A stretch of 64,000 nucleotides of DNA from Bacillota bacterium (GTDB taxonomy: Bacteria > Bacillota > UBA4882 > UBA10575): NCBI GenBank assembly GCA_012727425.1, contig JAAYHQ010000030.1, positions 38,639 through 102,638 on the forward strand, given 5' to 3'. Below the pieces are notes generated by a model. The model worked only from the letters and a program-made list of their open reading frames with translations, had not been told where the DNA came from and did no database searches. Both the position numbers and the translations under genes were made by a program. This document shows, in pieces, positions 26,057-34,635 of the stretch. Each line of letters opens with the position of its first letter. Within the stretch, counting starts at the first letter, position 1.

Positions 26057-27361
26057 ATGTGGATCGTGCGAAATCAACGGCGGGTTTTGCTCTTGCTCGC
26101 CGGAACATTACTTGTTTTATCATTCCAATCAACCGCTGCGCAAACAGCTGATCCGCTTCGGATCCAGGCCGAAGCCGCCATCTTGGTCGACGCCGCTTCC
26201 GGAAAGATTCTCTACCAAAAAAACGCGGACCAGCCTTTACCCATGGCCAGCATGTCCAAGATCCTGACTGAATATTTAATCTTAGAAGCCATTCACAACC
26301 AACAAATCGCGTGGGAAGATACGACCAGCATCAGCGAATATGCGTACCGCGTTTCTCAGAATCTCACCCTTTCCAATGTTCCGCTCCGCCGGAACGAAGA
26401 TTACACTATCCGTGAACTTTACGAGGCAATGGCCATCTATTCGGCCAACGGCGCCACCGTCGCCCTGGCGGAGGTCCTGGCGGGCAGCGAAACCGAGTTT
26501 GTCCGCCTGATGAACGCCAAAGCAAAGGAACTGGGGATGACAAACTGTATCTTTGTCAACGCCACCGGGTTAAACAATAAAGATTTATTCGGCATGCATC
26601 CGGCCGGCGCCACCGACGCCGAAAATTTGGCGTCCGCCAAAGATACAGCCTTACTCGCCCTGCGCATTCTCCGGGATTATCCGGAAGTCCTGGCCACCGC
26701 CAGCATTCCCCGGAAAACCTTCCGGCCCGACACCGTTGATGCGATTCGCATGGACAACTGGAATTGGATGTTACCGGAATTGGTTTACGGTTACGAAGGG
26801 GTCGATGGCTTAAAAACCGGCTCTACGGCCCTTGCTGGCTACTGTTTTACCGCCACCGCCGAGCGGAATGGCCTCCGCCTCATTTCGGTTGTGATGAAAA
26901 GCCGCTCCTACGCCCATCGTTTCCAGGAAACAAAAAAACTGCTGGACTACGGGTTTAACAGTTTTGAACGCAAGGAACTGGTGCCCGCGGGTTACCAGGA
27001 TCCGGAACAGCCCGTGCTCCCGGTCCAAAAGGGAAAAAACAACCGGGTGGGTATCGCCACGGCCAAACCCCTAACCGTCCTCATCCGGCGGGGCGAAGCC
27101 AATTACTACCAACCCCAAGTGGTGCTGGAAACAGAGAAATTAACCGCGCCGGTGCACAAAGGCCAGCAAGTGGGCAGGCTCATCGCCGCCTATACGGGCA
27201 CAACCCCATACGAGTATCTCACGGCCGATGGCCCGGCGCGGGAAAGTGTGGCGCTGGTCACCACGGACGAGGTGGAAAAAGCCGGCTTTTTCCGGCTCCT
27301 TTACCAACAGATCCAGGCCTTCTTTTCCTGGCTGGCTCAACAAATCCGCCGGCTATTCTAA
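26057..27361 (+). CDS. D-alanyl-D-alanine carboxypeptidase (PBP5/DacF family)
   Basis: The 434-residue protein has a signal helix (about 10-27) and the peptidase S11 motifs in order: SMSK (catalytic Ser-x-x-Lys), YSAN (SxN) and LKTGS (KTG). A C-terminal beta domain and an amphipathic tail (IQAFFSWLAQQIRRLF) that anchors such enzymes to the membrane close it. It trims the terminal D-Ala from peptidoglycan stem peptides. ATG 26057 follows AGGAGGGAAG. The 239 bases upstream (25818-26056) hold no recognised element. Whether it is vegetative DacA or sporulation DacF is not determinable here. Confidence 0.92.
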   Translation: MWIVRNQRRVLLLLAGTLLVLSFQSTAAQTADPLRIQAEAAILVDAASGKILYQKNADQPLPMASMSKILTEYLILEAIHNQQIAWEDTTSISEYAYRVSQNLTLSNVPLRRNEDYTIRELYEAMAIYSANGATVALAEVLAGSETEFVRLMNAKAKELGMTNCIFVNATGLNNKDLFGMHPAGATDAENLASAKDTALLALRILRDYPEVLATASIPRKTFRPDTVDAIRMDNWNWMLPELVYGYEGVDGLKTGSTALAGYCFTATAERNGLRLISVVMKSRSYAHRFQETKKLLDYGFNSFERKELVPAGYQDPEQPVLPVQKGKNNRVGIATAKPLTVLIRRGEANYYQPQVVLETEKLTAPVHKGQQVGRLIAAYTGTTPYEYLTADGPARESVALVTTDEVEKAGFFRLLYQQIQAFFSWLAQQIRRLF

Positions 27362-27421
27362 AAAAACGGTGGTCGGTCGCCGTTGGCCTACGGACCACCG
27401 ACTGGTATTTGCCGGCTACTC

Positions 27422-27456
27422 AAAAAAAACCGGTGGCCCTTTGCCACCGGTTTTTT
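27422..27456. terminator. Bidirectional terminator between carboxypeptidase and thioredoxin genes
   Basis: ACCGGTGG/CCACCGGT stem with a 7-base loop, A-run on one side and T-run on the other, between convergent genes. Confidence 0.9.
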
Positions 27457-27775
27457 ATGAAACCCACTTGTCGAGAACAGCAGCAATCCGCTGTTTGGGA
27501 AGGGCCCCGTTAATGGTCTCCACCACCTTGCCGTCTTTAAAGATGAGCATGGTCGGGATCGTCATGATCTGATACTGGGTGGAAAGGGCGAGGTTTTCAT
27601 CGGTGTTTACTTTCCCAATCTTTACTTTTCCGGCATATTCCTCGGCCAGTTCGTCGATGATGGGGGCCACCATCCGGCAGGGCCCACACCACGGTGCCCA
27701 GAAATCAACCATCGCGATTCCCTTATAATCGAGTACTTCCGTTTTAAAGTTGTCCTGAGTTAAAGTCAAAGTCAT
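27455..27775 (-). CDS. trxA: Thioredoxin
   Basis: The 106-residue protein has the thioredoxin fold with active site WCGPC (residues 29-33) in VDFWAPWCGPCRMVAP. The cis-proline block is IMTIPTMLIFKDG. It is a cytosolic disulfide reductase. It lies 17 bases after the CsoR-family repressor gene and is probably under its control, linking it to thiol or persulfide stress rather than to general housekeeping. Confidence 0.95.
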   Translation of the reverse strand: MTLTLTQDNFKTEVLDYKGIAMVDFWAPWCGPCRMVAPIIDELAEEYAGKVKIGKVNTDENLALSTQYQIMTIPTMLIFKDGKVVETINGALPKQRIAAVLDKWVS

Positions 27776-27792
27776 CTTTTTCCCTCCTCAAA

Positions 27793-28092
27793 TTAATAAA
27801 ACTTCTTGAAAACCTCGGTAAAACGCTTCAACGCCGCCTCAGGACTGGCCCCTTTGGCCATCTCCTGGGCAAGGCAGGTTGCCAGTTGATTACCGAGGAT
27901 CGTCATCGCCACTTGCACCACCGCTGCTTTGACCGCCGCGGCCTGGTAGACCACTTCCTGGCAGGGACGCTCCTCTTCAATCATCCGTTGCAACCCGCGC
28001 ACCTGACCTTCAATGCGGCGTAAACGTTTTAGTAGATCCTCTTTAATATCTCCGGAAATCTGGTTCGTATAATCTGCCCCGGCTGAAACCAT
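27793..28092 (-). CDS. CsoR/CstR-family transcriptional repressor
   Basis: The 99-residue helical protein has the DUF156 pattern DLLKRLRRIEGQVRGLQRMIEE. Of the Cu(I) ligand set Cys-His-Cys, the two cysteines are kept (C44 and C73), but the histidine position four residues before C73 is glutamine (Q69). That argues against copper sensing and fits CstR-like persulfide sensors, which use two cysteines. ATG 28090-28092 follows AAGGAGGTGGGAAGG. An operator-like palindrome at 28114-28129 overlaps its promoter region, so it probably represses itself and trxA. Confidence 0.8.
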   Translation of the reverse strand: MVSAGADYTNQISGDIKEDLLKRLRRIEGQVRGLQRMIEEERPCQEVVYQAAAVKAAVVQVAMTILGNQLATCLAQEMAKGASPEAALKRFTEVFKKFY

Positions 28093-28113
28093 CCTCCTTC
28101 CCACCTCCTTACT

Positions 28114-28129
28114 ATACCCCCTATGGTAT
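28114..28129. promoter_or_regulatory. CsoR/CstR-type operator
   Basis: ATACCCCCTATGGTAT resembles CsoR/CstR operators (two-fold TACCCC...GGGGTA, one half imperfect). It lies directly after the -10 of the promoter at 28130-28158, a classical repression position. Confidence 0.65.
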
Positions 28130-28158
28130 ATATTAAGCCACTTTTTTCCCTTTGTCAA
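28130..28158 (-). promoter_or_regulatory. Sigma-A promoter of the repressor-trxA operon
   Basis: TTGACA, 17 bases, TAATAT on the minus strand; near-consensus and overlapped downstream by the operator. Confidence 0.85.
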
Positions 28159-28176
28159 GAGGGGGTGGACTGCGCA

Positions 28177-29838
28177 TCAAAACTCAAATTTTCCGGCTAT
28201 CGGCAACCGCCGTTTGGGTCCCAGCGGATTCGTAGTCACCCGCAAACCGGGCGCCATCTGCCGTCGTTTATACTCGCTCCGGTGGACCGCTTTGATGACC
28301 CAATCCACCGTCTCCGCCGCAAAGCCGGCCGCCTTAATCTCGGCCGGTGTCCAGTTTTCATCGAGATAGAGCGCTAAAATCCGGTCGAGGATGGGGTAGG
28401 GGGGAAGGGTATCCTGATCCAACTGGTCCGGGCGCAACTCCGCGGAGGGCGGTTTCGTCATGATCGCCTCCGGAATCACTTCCCGCTCCCGGTTGACCTC
28501 CTTGGCCAATTCGTAAACCATGGTTTTGGGGACATCGGCCAGGACGGCAAGGCCGCCACAGAGATCAACCCCGTTCAGGGTGGAATAACCCACCATCAAT
28601 TCACTCTTGTTCCCGGCGCTCAGGACCAGATAACCGTATTTGTTGGATAAAGCCAGTAAAATGTTGGCCCGGATCCGGGCTTGCAAATTCTCTTCCGTGG
28701 TGTCATGAGGGCCATTGGGGTGACCGATGTAAGGCCGTAATCCCGTCAGAAAGCTCTGGAAGAATGAGGTGATCGGGATCACCTGAAAATCGATGCCCAA
28801 GTTTCCGGCCAAGACCCGGGAATCCTCCACACTGCCGACGGAAGAGTAGGGGGAAGGCATCGTTACCGCCAGGACATTCTGTGGCCCCAGGGCTTCGGCG
28901 GCCAAACAGCACACGACGGCGGAATCGATCCCGCCGGAAAGGCCGATGACGGTCTTGGTAAATCCGGTCTTCCGGGCATAGTCACGGATCCCCAGCACCA
29001 ATGCGTCGTAAATCATCCGCCGGGCTGAAGGGAGGGAAGGGGAAGCGGACATGGCACCGGAAAAGGTTTCCGCCTCAAGATCGACCACCGCCACCGTTTC
29101 CTGAAAGGCCGGCGCCACATAGTGCGCGGTACCGTCCCCATTAAACAAAAGACTCTGTCCGCTAAAGATCGTCTCTTCATTCGCTCCCACCTGGTTGACG
29201 AAAAGAAATGGAATCCCGAAACGTTGCGCACAGGCGGCCCCAAAACGGTACAACTTCTCTTCCCACCCGTAATAGAAGGGATAAGCCGCCAGGTTAATAA
29301 TCAACCCGGTTTGGGCAGCCAGTTCCGTAAGTAACGGCGACGGCTCCAGCTCCGCCCGGGTCGCGGACGCCATGGTCCAAAGGTCCTCCCCGATAACGAC
29401 GCCCAGCCGTTTCCCATTAAAAGTAACAACGGGCGCCGGTTGTCCCGGTTGAAAATAAGCGGCCTCGTTAAACGGATCATAAGCCGGAAGCGTGGCCTTA
29501 TTTTGCGTCCACAAAAGCTCCCCGCCGACATACAAAAGGGCCGAGTTGTACCAGCCCTTTCCGGCCCCGTCCGCCCTCGGCGTCGGAGCGCCCACCAAAA
29601 TAGCGGTCTTCCGGTAACGGGCGGATAAATAGCGTAAACGTTCCTGTGCCGCCGAAATTTGCTGCCGAAACCACGCCTTGTCCAGGAGCCCAAAGGGCGG
29701 ATAGCCGGTCAAATACAGTTCCGGCAGGACCAAAAGATCGCTGCCCGCGGCTTCACGCGCCAACAGATGTTCAATCCGGTCCAGATTTCCGCTTAAATCC
29801 CCCACCACCGGGTTCAGTTGTGCAATGGTGATCCGCAT
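28177..29838 (-). CDS. nadE: NAD+ synthetase, two-domain (glutamine type) with altered glutaminase site
   Basis: The 553-residue enzyme has an N-terminal nitrilase-like glutaminase domain and a C-terminal synthetase domain with the P-loop GLSGGIDSAVVC and AGNKSELMVGYST. It amidates nicotinate adenine dinucleotide to NAD+. In the N-terminal domain the glutamate (LVLPELYLTG) and lysine (NKATLPAYDPFNE) are present. The nucleophile in the usual ICED motif is glycine (VVIGEDLW, Gly150, codon 29389-29391 GGG). The glutaminase is therefore predicted dead and free ammonia would be needed. ATG 29836-29838 is used; a GTG just before is possible. Confidence 0.93.
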   Translation of the reverse strand: MRITIAQLNPVVGDLSGNLDRIEHLLAREAAGSDLLVLPELYLTGYPPFGLLDKAWFRQQISAAQERLRYLSARYRKTAILVGAPTPRADGAGKGWYNSALLYVGGELLWTQNKATLPAYDPFNEAAYFQPGQPAPVVTFNGKRLGVVIGEDLWTMASATRAELEPSPLLTELAAQTGLIINLAAYPFYYGWEEKLYRFGAACAQRFGIPFLFVNQVGANEETIFSGQSLLFNGDGTAHYVAPAFQETVAVVDLEAETFSGAMSASPSLPSARRMIYDALVLGIRDYARKTGFTKTVIGLSGGIDSAVVCCLAAEALGPQNVLAVTMPSPYSSVGSVEDSRVLAGNLGIDFQVIPITSFFQSFLTGLRPYIGHPNGPHDTTEENLQARIRANILLALSNKYGYLVLSAGNKSELMVGYSTLNGVDLCGGLAVLADVPKTMVYELAKEVNREREVIPEAIMTKPPSAELRPDQLDQDTLPPYPILDRILALYLDENWTPAEIKAAGFAAETVDWVIKAVHRSEYKRRQMAPGLRVTTNPLGPKRRLPIAGKFEF

Positions 29839-29907
29839 CACCGTTCCCCCTTAATGTTCCCCTTTAATCCCGGCCGTGACTTCCGTTTTCACGGCGGCGG
29901 CTAAAGA

Positions 29908-30321
29908 TCAGCCGCCGCTTTGTTTGGCTTTTAAAAATTTCCCCAGTTTAGTATCGGTCATCATGATATGTTTAATCAACCAATCAACCACCACCCGGTT
30001 GGTCTGGGCCACCAGCCAGATGCCAGCCCCCTCGGCTTCAAATTTCGCTTTCAATTCCAAGAAGTTTTCCACAAACTTTTGGTGCTGTGCCCGGTGCTGA
30101 GCATACTCGGGATAAGCGTTGTCAAGCATGGTTTTTTCTTCCGTCCCAAAGTGGATCTTTACGTATTCTTCCAAAAAAGCCAACACCTTACCAACCTCTT
30201 GTTTCCCTTCCCCGCGTTGACAGGCCTCCAACAGATCATTGATCTTGCTGAAGAGCTCTTGGTGTTGACGGTCAATCTCCTCCACACCAACCGCGTATTG
30301 GGGTGTCCATTTTACCAACAT
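29908..30321 (-). CDS. Bacteriohemerythrin
   Basis: The 137-residue four-helix protein binds a di-iron O2 site. The ligand pattern is present: H20 in DRQHQELF, then KIHFGTEEKTM, AQHRAQHQKFVE, and HIMMTDTKL. Single-domain bacteriohemerythrins carry or scavenge oxygen, useful to an anaerobe or microaerobe. ATG 30319-30321 is preferred to an upstream GTG because GAGAGG is better spaced. It appears monocistronic. Confidence 0.92.
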   Translation of the reverse strand: MLVKWTPQYAVGVEEIDRQHQELFSKINDLLEACQRGEGKQEVGKVLAFLEEYVKIHFGTEEKTMLDNAYPEYAQHRAQHQKFVENFLELKAKFEAEGAGIWLVAQTNRVVVDWLIKHIMMTDTKLGKFLKAKQSGG

Positions 30322-30425
30322 GGCCCACACCTCTCTTCCTTGTTATTTATACTGTTTATTCCTCCTTCTTGGGCGAAACCCTTTTTCGGGCCAAAAATTT
30401 TAACCCACAAATCCGTTCCTCTTCC

Positions 30426-30468
30426 CAAAAAAAGGGGCAACGGTGGACCCTTCTGTCCACCGTTGCCC
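30426..30468 (-). terminator. Terminator after ddl
   Basis: GGGCAACGGTGGAC pairs with GTCCACCGTTGCCC around a 6-base loop, then TTTTTTT on the minus strand. The stem is 14 bp. Confidence 0.95.
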
Positions 30469-30474
30469 GGTGCG

Positions 30475-31557
30475 TCAGTTCGACTCTTTTTGCCCGCGGG
30501 GCTGGTCCCGGAAACGTTCCAAAGCCAACTGGGCCAAACGTTCAATGAGCTCCGGAAAGGGCACGCCACTGGCGGCCCAAAGCTTCGGGTACATACTGAT
30601 CCTGGTAAAGCCGGGAATCGTGTTGATCTCGTTAACGAGGATCCGGCCGTCCCGTTTGAGGACAAAAAAATCGACGCGGCCCATTCCCGCACAGTCAATC
30701 GCTTTAAACGCCCGCACCGCCAGGTCCTGTATTTCTGCCGTTTGTTCCGGTGTTAAACGGGCGGGAATAATTAACTGGGAGTCGTTCTTCACGTATTTGT
30801 CTTCATAACTGTAAAACTCGGCCCCCGGGACGATCTCCCCCGGAACGGAGGCCCGGGGCTCTTCGTTGCCTAAAACCGCACATTCCACCTCGTGGCCGTC
30901 TAAAAAGGCCTCAACCACTACTTTGCGGTCAAAAGCAAGGGCCAGGCGGAAAGCCTCTTCCAACTCGGCGCGGTTATGGGCTTTGCTAATCCCCACACTT
31001 GAACCCATATTGGCCGGTTTCACAAAACAGGGGTAGCCCAGCCGGTCTTCGATTTCGGCGCAGATCCGCTGTTGGTCATGATCCCATTCGTAACGCCGGT
31101 AAACCAGATAATCGCCGACAGGGAGACCATGGTGCGTAAAAAGGGCTTTCATGACGGCTTTGTCCATGCCGACCGCGGAGGCCATGACCCCGCCCCCAAT
31201 GTACGGAATCCCGGCCAGTTCCAAAAGTCCTTGGACCGTACCGTCTTCACCCATTGGTCCATGGAGAAGAGGGAAAACCAAATCAACCTGCGCACGAAGG
31301 TCGCCCAGCAAAAAACCGGCCTGGTTTTGGACGATCCGGTCCGCCTCCACCGCTTGCTCGCCCCTGACCTCCAAGCAACCCCTTTTCACCAGTGCCTCCG
31401 GGCAGACCCCGGGGATCCACTGCCCAGCTTTACTGATCCCAATCGGTATAACTTCAAATTTTCCGCGGACCGCCTGAACGACGGAAGCAGCCGACATCAC
31501 TGAAACTTCATGCTCGCTTGATTGTCCGCCAAAAAGAAGCGCCATCTTCAGCCCCAT
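30475..31557 (-). CDS. ddl: D-alanine--D-alanine ligase
   Basis: The 360-residue ATP-grasp enzyme joins two D-alanines for peptidoglycan precursors. Seen are LLFGGQSSEHEVSVMSAASV at the start, LHGPMGEDGTVQGLLELAGIPYIGGGV, PCFVKPANMGSSVGISKA, and near the end GRILVNEINTIPGFT with the Mg-binding Glu/Asn. The size fits the longer Ddl class. A strong terminator follows; upstream is the M23 peptidase gene on the same strand with an 86-base gap. Confidence 0.96.
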   Translation of the reverse strand: MGLKMALLFGGQSSEHEVSVMSAASVVQAVRGKFEVIPIGISKAGQWIPGVCPEALVKRGCLEVRGEQAVEADRIVQNQAGFLLGDLRAQVDLVFPLLHGPMGEDGTVQGLLELAGIPYIGGGVMASAVGMDKAVMKALFTHHGLPVGDYLVYRRYEWDHDQQRICAEIEDRLGYPCFVKPANMGSSVGISKAHNRAELEEAFRLALAFDRKVVVEAFLDGHEVECAVLGNEEPRASVPGEIVPGAEFYSYEDKYVKNDSQLIIPARLTPEQTAEIQDLAVRAFKAIDCAGMGRVDFFVLKRDGRILVNEINTIPGFTRISMYPKLWAASGVPFPELIERLAQLALERFRDQPRGQKESN

Positions 31558-31643
31558 CCTGCTCCCACCACCATTCTTTTTCTGTTCTCTTTCTTACTAT
31601 ATCATATACAACAAGTCGGCCGGAGAGGACTTTTTTCCACCAG

Positions 31644-32810
31644 TTACGGTAAATAACCGGCCGGGTCAACCGGAACCCCGTCTTTCCGCACCTCAAAGTG
31701 GAGATGGGGGCCGGTACTCAGTCCCGTACTCCCTGATTTGGCGATCACTTGCCCTTGTTCAACCACATCCCCTTCTTTTACTAAAAGCCGTGAATTATGG
31801 GCGTACGCCGTCGCCAGGCCGTTCCCGTGATCAATCACGATAAAGTATCCGTAACCGCCGTTCCAACCACTGTATATCACCAGTCCCCGGTCGGCGGCCA
31901 ACACATTGGTCCCGGTGGGGACGGCAATATCCATTCCGGAATGGAACCGCTTCTTCTTTAAAATCGGGTGCATCCGTTCACCAAACGGCGAACTGATCCG
32001 CCCTTTTACCGTCAACGGCCAGATCAGTTTGCCGGTCCCCTGGATCTCTTTTTGCTGCCGCCGTCTAATCTCGGCCTCGAGCGCCCGGGAAGTGGCCTCC
32101 AACTCATTAAGGGCCGCTTCTAATTTTTTCCGGTCCCGCTGGACTTTATTCAGCTCTGTTTCGGCCTTTTTGACCAGCACCGCTTTGCGCTTCCGCTGTT
32201 CCGTGGCGGCTTTCTCCAAAGAGATGACCCGCGCCCGTTGTTCGTCCAATTCCCACCTTTTTTCTTGGAGCACTCGTTTTTGGAGGCTGATCGTTTCCTG
32301 AATTGAAGTTACTTCCGCAATCAACCGGGCATCGGCGCGCAAATAATAAGCGACCATCTCGAATTTGCTGATTAAATCCGCGAAACTCTCCGCCGCCGCC
32401 AAGAGCTCCAAATAACTCAACGGTCCATATTTGTAAACCGCAACCAAGCGCCGGTTATACTGGTCCCTCCGTTCCTGCTTCAGGCGGTCCAGACGGGCCA
32501 ATTCCCGTTCCAACCGGGTTTGTTCCTGTTCCAGACTGGCGATCTCCCGTTGGACCAGACGCAATCTTTGGTCCAACCGCTCCAGTTCCAACTCAATCCG
32601 GTCCAGTTCCTGTTGGGCCGCGATTAAATCACGCAGCACCGATGATTCCTGTTTTTTCGTCGTTGAAAGTTGCTGTTTGGTCTGGTCAATTAACCGGTTG
32701 AGCCGCTCCAGTTCCGCTTCCTCCTGCGCCGGAAGGGGCGGAACCAAGAGCAGGAGCACCAGGAGAACAAGAACCCAACCCAGCCCGGTGCGTCGTTCTC
32801 CTTGCCGCAT
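31644..32810 (-). CDS. Coiled-coil M23 (LytM) peptidase, EnvC-like
   Basis: The 388-residue protein has a signal helix (about 10-28), a long coiled-coil region (about 35-245) and a C-terminal LytM/M23 domain with the zinc-site patterns HSGMDIAVP and HLHFEV. Both metal histidine motifs are present, so it is probably an active endopeptidase rather than only an activator. EnvC- and PcsB-like proteins act in septal wall splitting. ATG 32808-32810 follows AAGGTGA; in-frame residues upstream are not used. FtsE/FtsX genes, frequent partners, are not in the window. Confidence 0.88.
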   Translation of the reverse strand: MRQGERRTGLGWVLVLLVLLLLVPPLPAQEEAELERLNRLIDQTKQQLSTTKKQESSVLRDLIAAQQELDRIELELERLDQRLRLVQREIASLEQEQTRLERELARLDRLKQERRDQYNRRLVAVYKYGPLSYLELLAAAESFADLISKFEMVAYYLRADARLIAEVTSIQETISLQKRVLQEKRWELDEQRARVISLEKAATEQRKRKAVLVKKAETELNKVQRDRKKLEAALNELEATSRALEAEIRRRQQKEIQGTGKLIWPLTVKGRISSPFGERMHPILKKKRFHSGMDIAVPTGTNVLAADRGLVIYSGWNGGYGYFIVIDHGNGLATAYAHNSRLLVKEGDVVEQGQVIAKSGSTGLSTGPHLHFEVRKDGVPVDPAGYLP

Positions 32811-32974
32811 TGCGCTCACCTTTTCCCCGAACGTAATCGAACCCATTAATTGCTATTTTCGCTTTTCTTCGGGGATTTCCTGCCATCTTCAAGGATTTCA
32901 AGCCCCGCTGGTTTTCTTTTCTATTTGTCCTTTTGCCCCGCCGGTTTGCCACGCGGTTTTCACGTTCTGCCGGA

Positions 32975-34369
32975 CTAACTCGGGTCGCCACACCACTTGA
33001 TCCCCAGATAGACAGCCAGTTCCCGGTTGAGCGTGGAGAGATCGCTCTTGTCCACCATATTCAGGTGTTTTTTCCCCAAACACAGGGCAGCCACCTGCAT
33101 CTCTTGCACCGAGGCCTTTAAGAAATTGGCCAGGCTTTGCGCCCCCTGTTCGATCTGGAGCTTCTCCTTTTGCCGGCCACCTTCGTAGATCAACTTGGTC
33201 GGCGGTTCCCACGGCAAGACCTTGACCGCTTGGGTATGGACCAAAGCAATCAGGGCGATCATCCCGATGAAAACCGCATCGGCCCCTAAAGCCAGCGCTT
33301 TGAGGAAATCCATGCCCGTGTAAAGACCGCCGCCGACCAAAAGGGAGATCCGGCCCGCCAGTTTTCTTTCGGTCAGGAACCGGCGCGCCCGCACTAAAGC
33401 ATAAAGGGTGGGTATCCCCAACGCATCTAAGCTGGAGCCCAGCCCACCGTGGGTTCCCCCTTCCATCCCGTCGATGGCGATGAAGTCGGGTTTGGCCCGG
33501 ACCAGAATCTCCAGTTCCCGCTCGAGCCACTGGGTGGCCCCCAGCTTAAATCCCACCGGAACGCCGCCCGTGTGCGCCCTCAAGACACCAACCAGTTCTT
33601 TTAAATCATGGTCCGATTTTACCTCCAACAGGCGGGGCGGGATCACCGCCTTTTCCCCCGGCTTTACCCCTAAAAGTTGACGTAGTTTGGGGTTCCGGGC
33701 CAAGCGGCGGGGGGAGATCTCGGTCGTGGCTGGTCCCCATAAACCCTGCCCCAGTTGAATCTCGATGGCATCGGCCTTTTCTAAAACTTCCAAGTCCTTC
33801 GCCCAGCTCCCCCGGGCGTATTGAATAATCAGCTTTCCGGCCGCCGCCCGTTCGGCCGGTAAAAAAGGCCCGTTCCCGGTGTTGGTGGCTGTCCCGGCCA
33901 TGGTTGCCCCCAACGCCAGCGCTTGCTTGGTTCGCGCGCTCAAGGCCGTCCCGTAGGCCATCCCCCCGATCAGGACCGGAATCTTTATCTTCAATGGATA
34001 CTTGGCCTCCGGACCGATCACCACCTCCGTGCCGACTGTCGTGTAGTCCAACAACGGCCGGCGGTGGAGGTAGACCGGATTAAAATTCAGATCCGACCAG
34101 GGGGACACCGCATCACGGCGCCCAAACGGTCGCTCCGGCGGTTGCCCGTGGGCGGCCCGCAATTCCGTCTCCACCAAACGTCCGACCCCGATCATTTTCC
34201 CTATATTGTAGGTTTCAAACAGATTGCTCCAGTAACGTTCGGTCGTAATCCGTTTATACAAAAAGGTGAAGATGAGGTGGAACACCCCCCGGCCGGCCAA
34301 CACCAACAGGCAAAGGAAGACGGTCAAGCCGGTAATGGTCGCCAAAACACCCAGGCTGAACAGTTTCAT
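32975..34369 (-). CDS. Membrane-anchored FMN-binding glutamate-synthase-like protein
   Basis: The 464-residue protein has an N-terminal hydrophobic helix (about 5-30) followed by a glutamate synthase FMN-domain barrel. Signatures are IPVLIGGMAYGTALS, PKLRQLLGVKPGE, VGFKLGATQW, DFIAIDGMEGGTHG and RISLLVGGGLYTG. The cysteine cluster that binds 3Fe-4S in true GltB is absent; that stretch reads ALIALVHTQAVKVLPWEPPT. It therefore belongs to a glutamate-synthase-related subfamily of unknown reaction. ATG 34367-34369 follows GAGGCGA. No amidotransferase or small subunit is nearby. Confidence 0.82.
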   Translation of the reverse strand: MKLFSLGVLATITGLTVFLCLLVLAGRGVFHLIFTFLYKRITTERYWSNLFETYNIGKMIGVGRLVETELRAAHGQPPERPFGRRDAVSPWSDLNFNPVYLHRRPLLDYTTVGTEVVIGPEAKYPLKIKIPVLIGGMAYGTALSARTKQALALGATMAGTATNTGNGPFLPAERAAAGKLIIQYARGSWAKDLEVLEKADAIEIQLGQGLWGPATTEISPRRLARNPKLRQLLGVKPGEKAVIPPRLLEVKSDHDLKELVGVLRAHTGGVPVGFKLGATQWLERELEILVRAKPDFIAIDGMEGGTHGGLGSSLDALGIPTLYALVRARRFLTERKLAGRISLLVGGGLYTGMDFLKALALGADAVFIGMIALIALVHTQAVKVLPWEPPTKLIYEGGRQKEKLQIEQGAQSLANFLKASVQEMQVAALCLGKKHLNMVDKSDLSTLNRELAVYLGIKWCGDPS

Positions 34370-34635
34370 TACAATTCGCCTCGCCCGATGATTATTAATT
34401 AATAACAATATTCTAACCAGAAATGCCGTTTCCTAACCGTCTTTACTGGTTATCCCATGCCGATGGGTTTTTGCCAAAACTGGGTTTCCCTCTAATTCCC
34501 ACTAGGAAAAACCATTTCTAGCAAGAATTATGTTTTATGCCGGGTCGTCCATGCCGCTTTAGACCCAATTTTCATCACACCTCTATCTGCCGTTGACGAC
34601 CAAAAACGACAACACGAAAGAGGAGTGTTTACCAG
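34370..34635. other. Divergent intergenic region with hairpins
   Basis: Between the FMN protein and the SleB-like gene is an AT-rich stretch with a CCCATGCCGATGGG hairpin followed by TTTTT (about 34463-34482) and an inverted repeat CTAGGAAA/TTTCTAG (about 34512-34532). No sigma-G promoter for the SleB-like gene could be fixed. No known riboswitch was recognised. Confidence 0.35.

Noticed and set aside
28092..28158. Longer start for the CsoR-family repressor
   Set aside because: The extra frame runs through its own -35, -10 and operator; the ATG at 28092 has a strong ribosome site and gives the normal family length.
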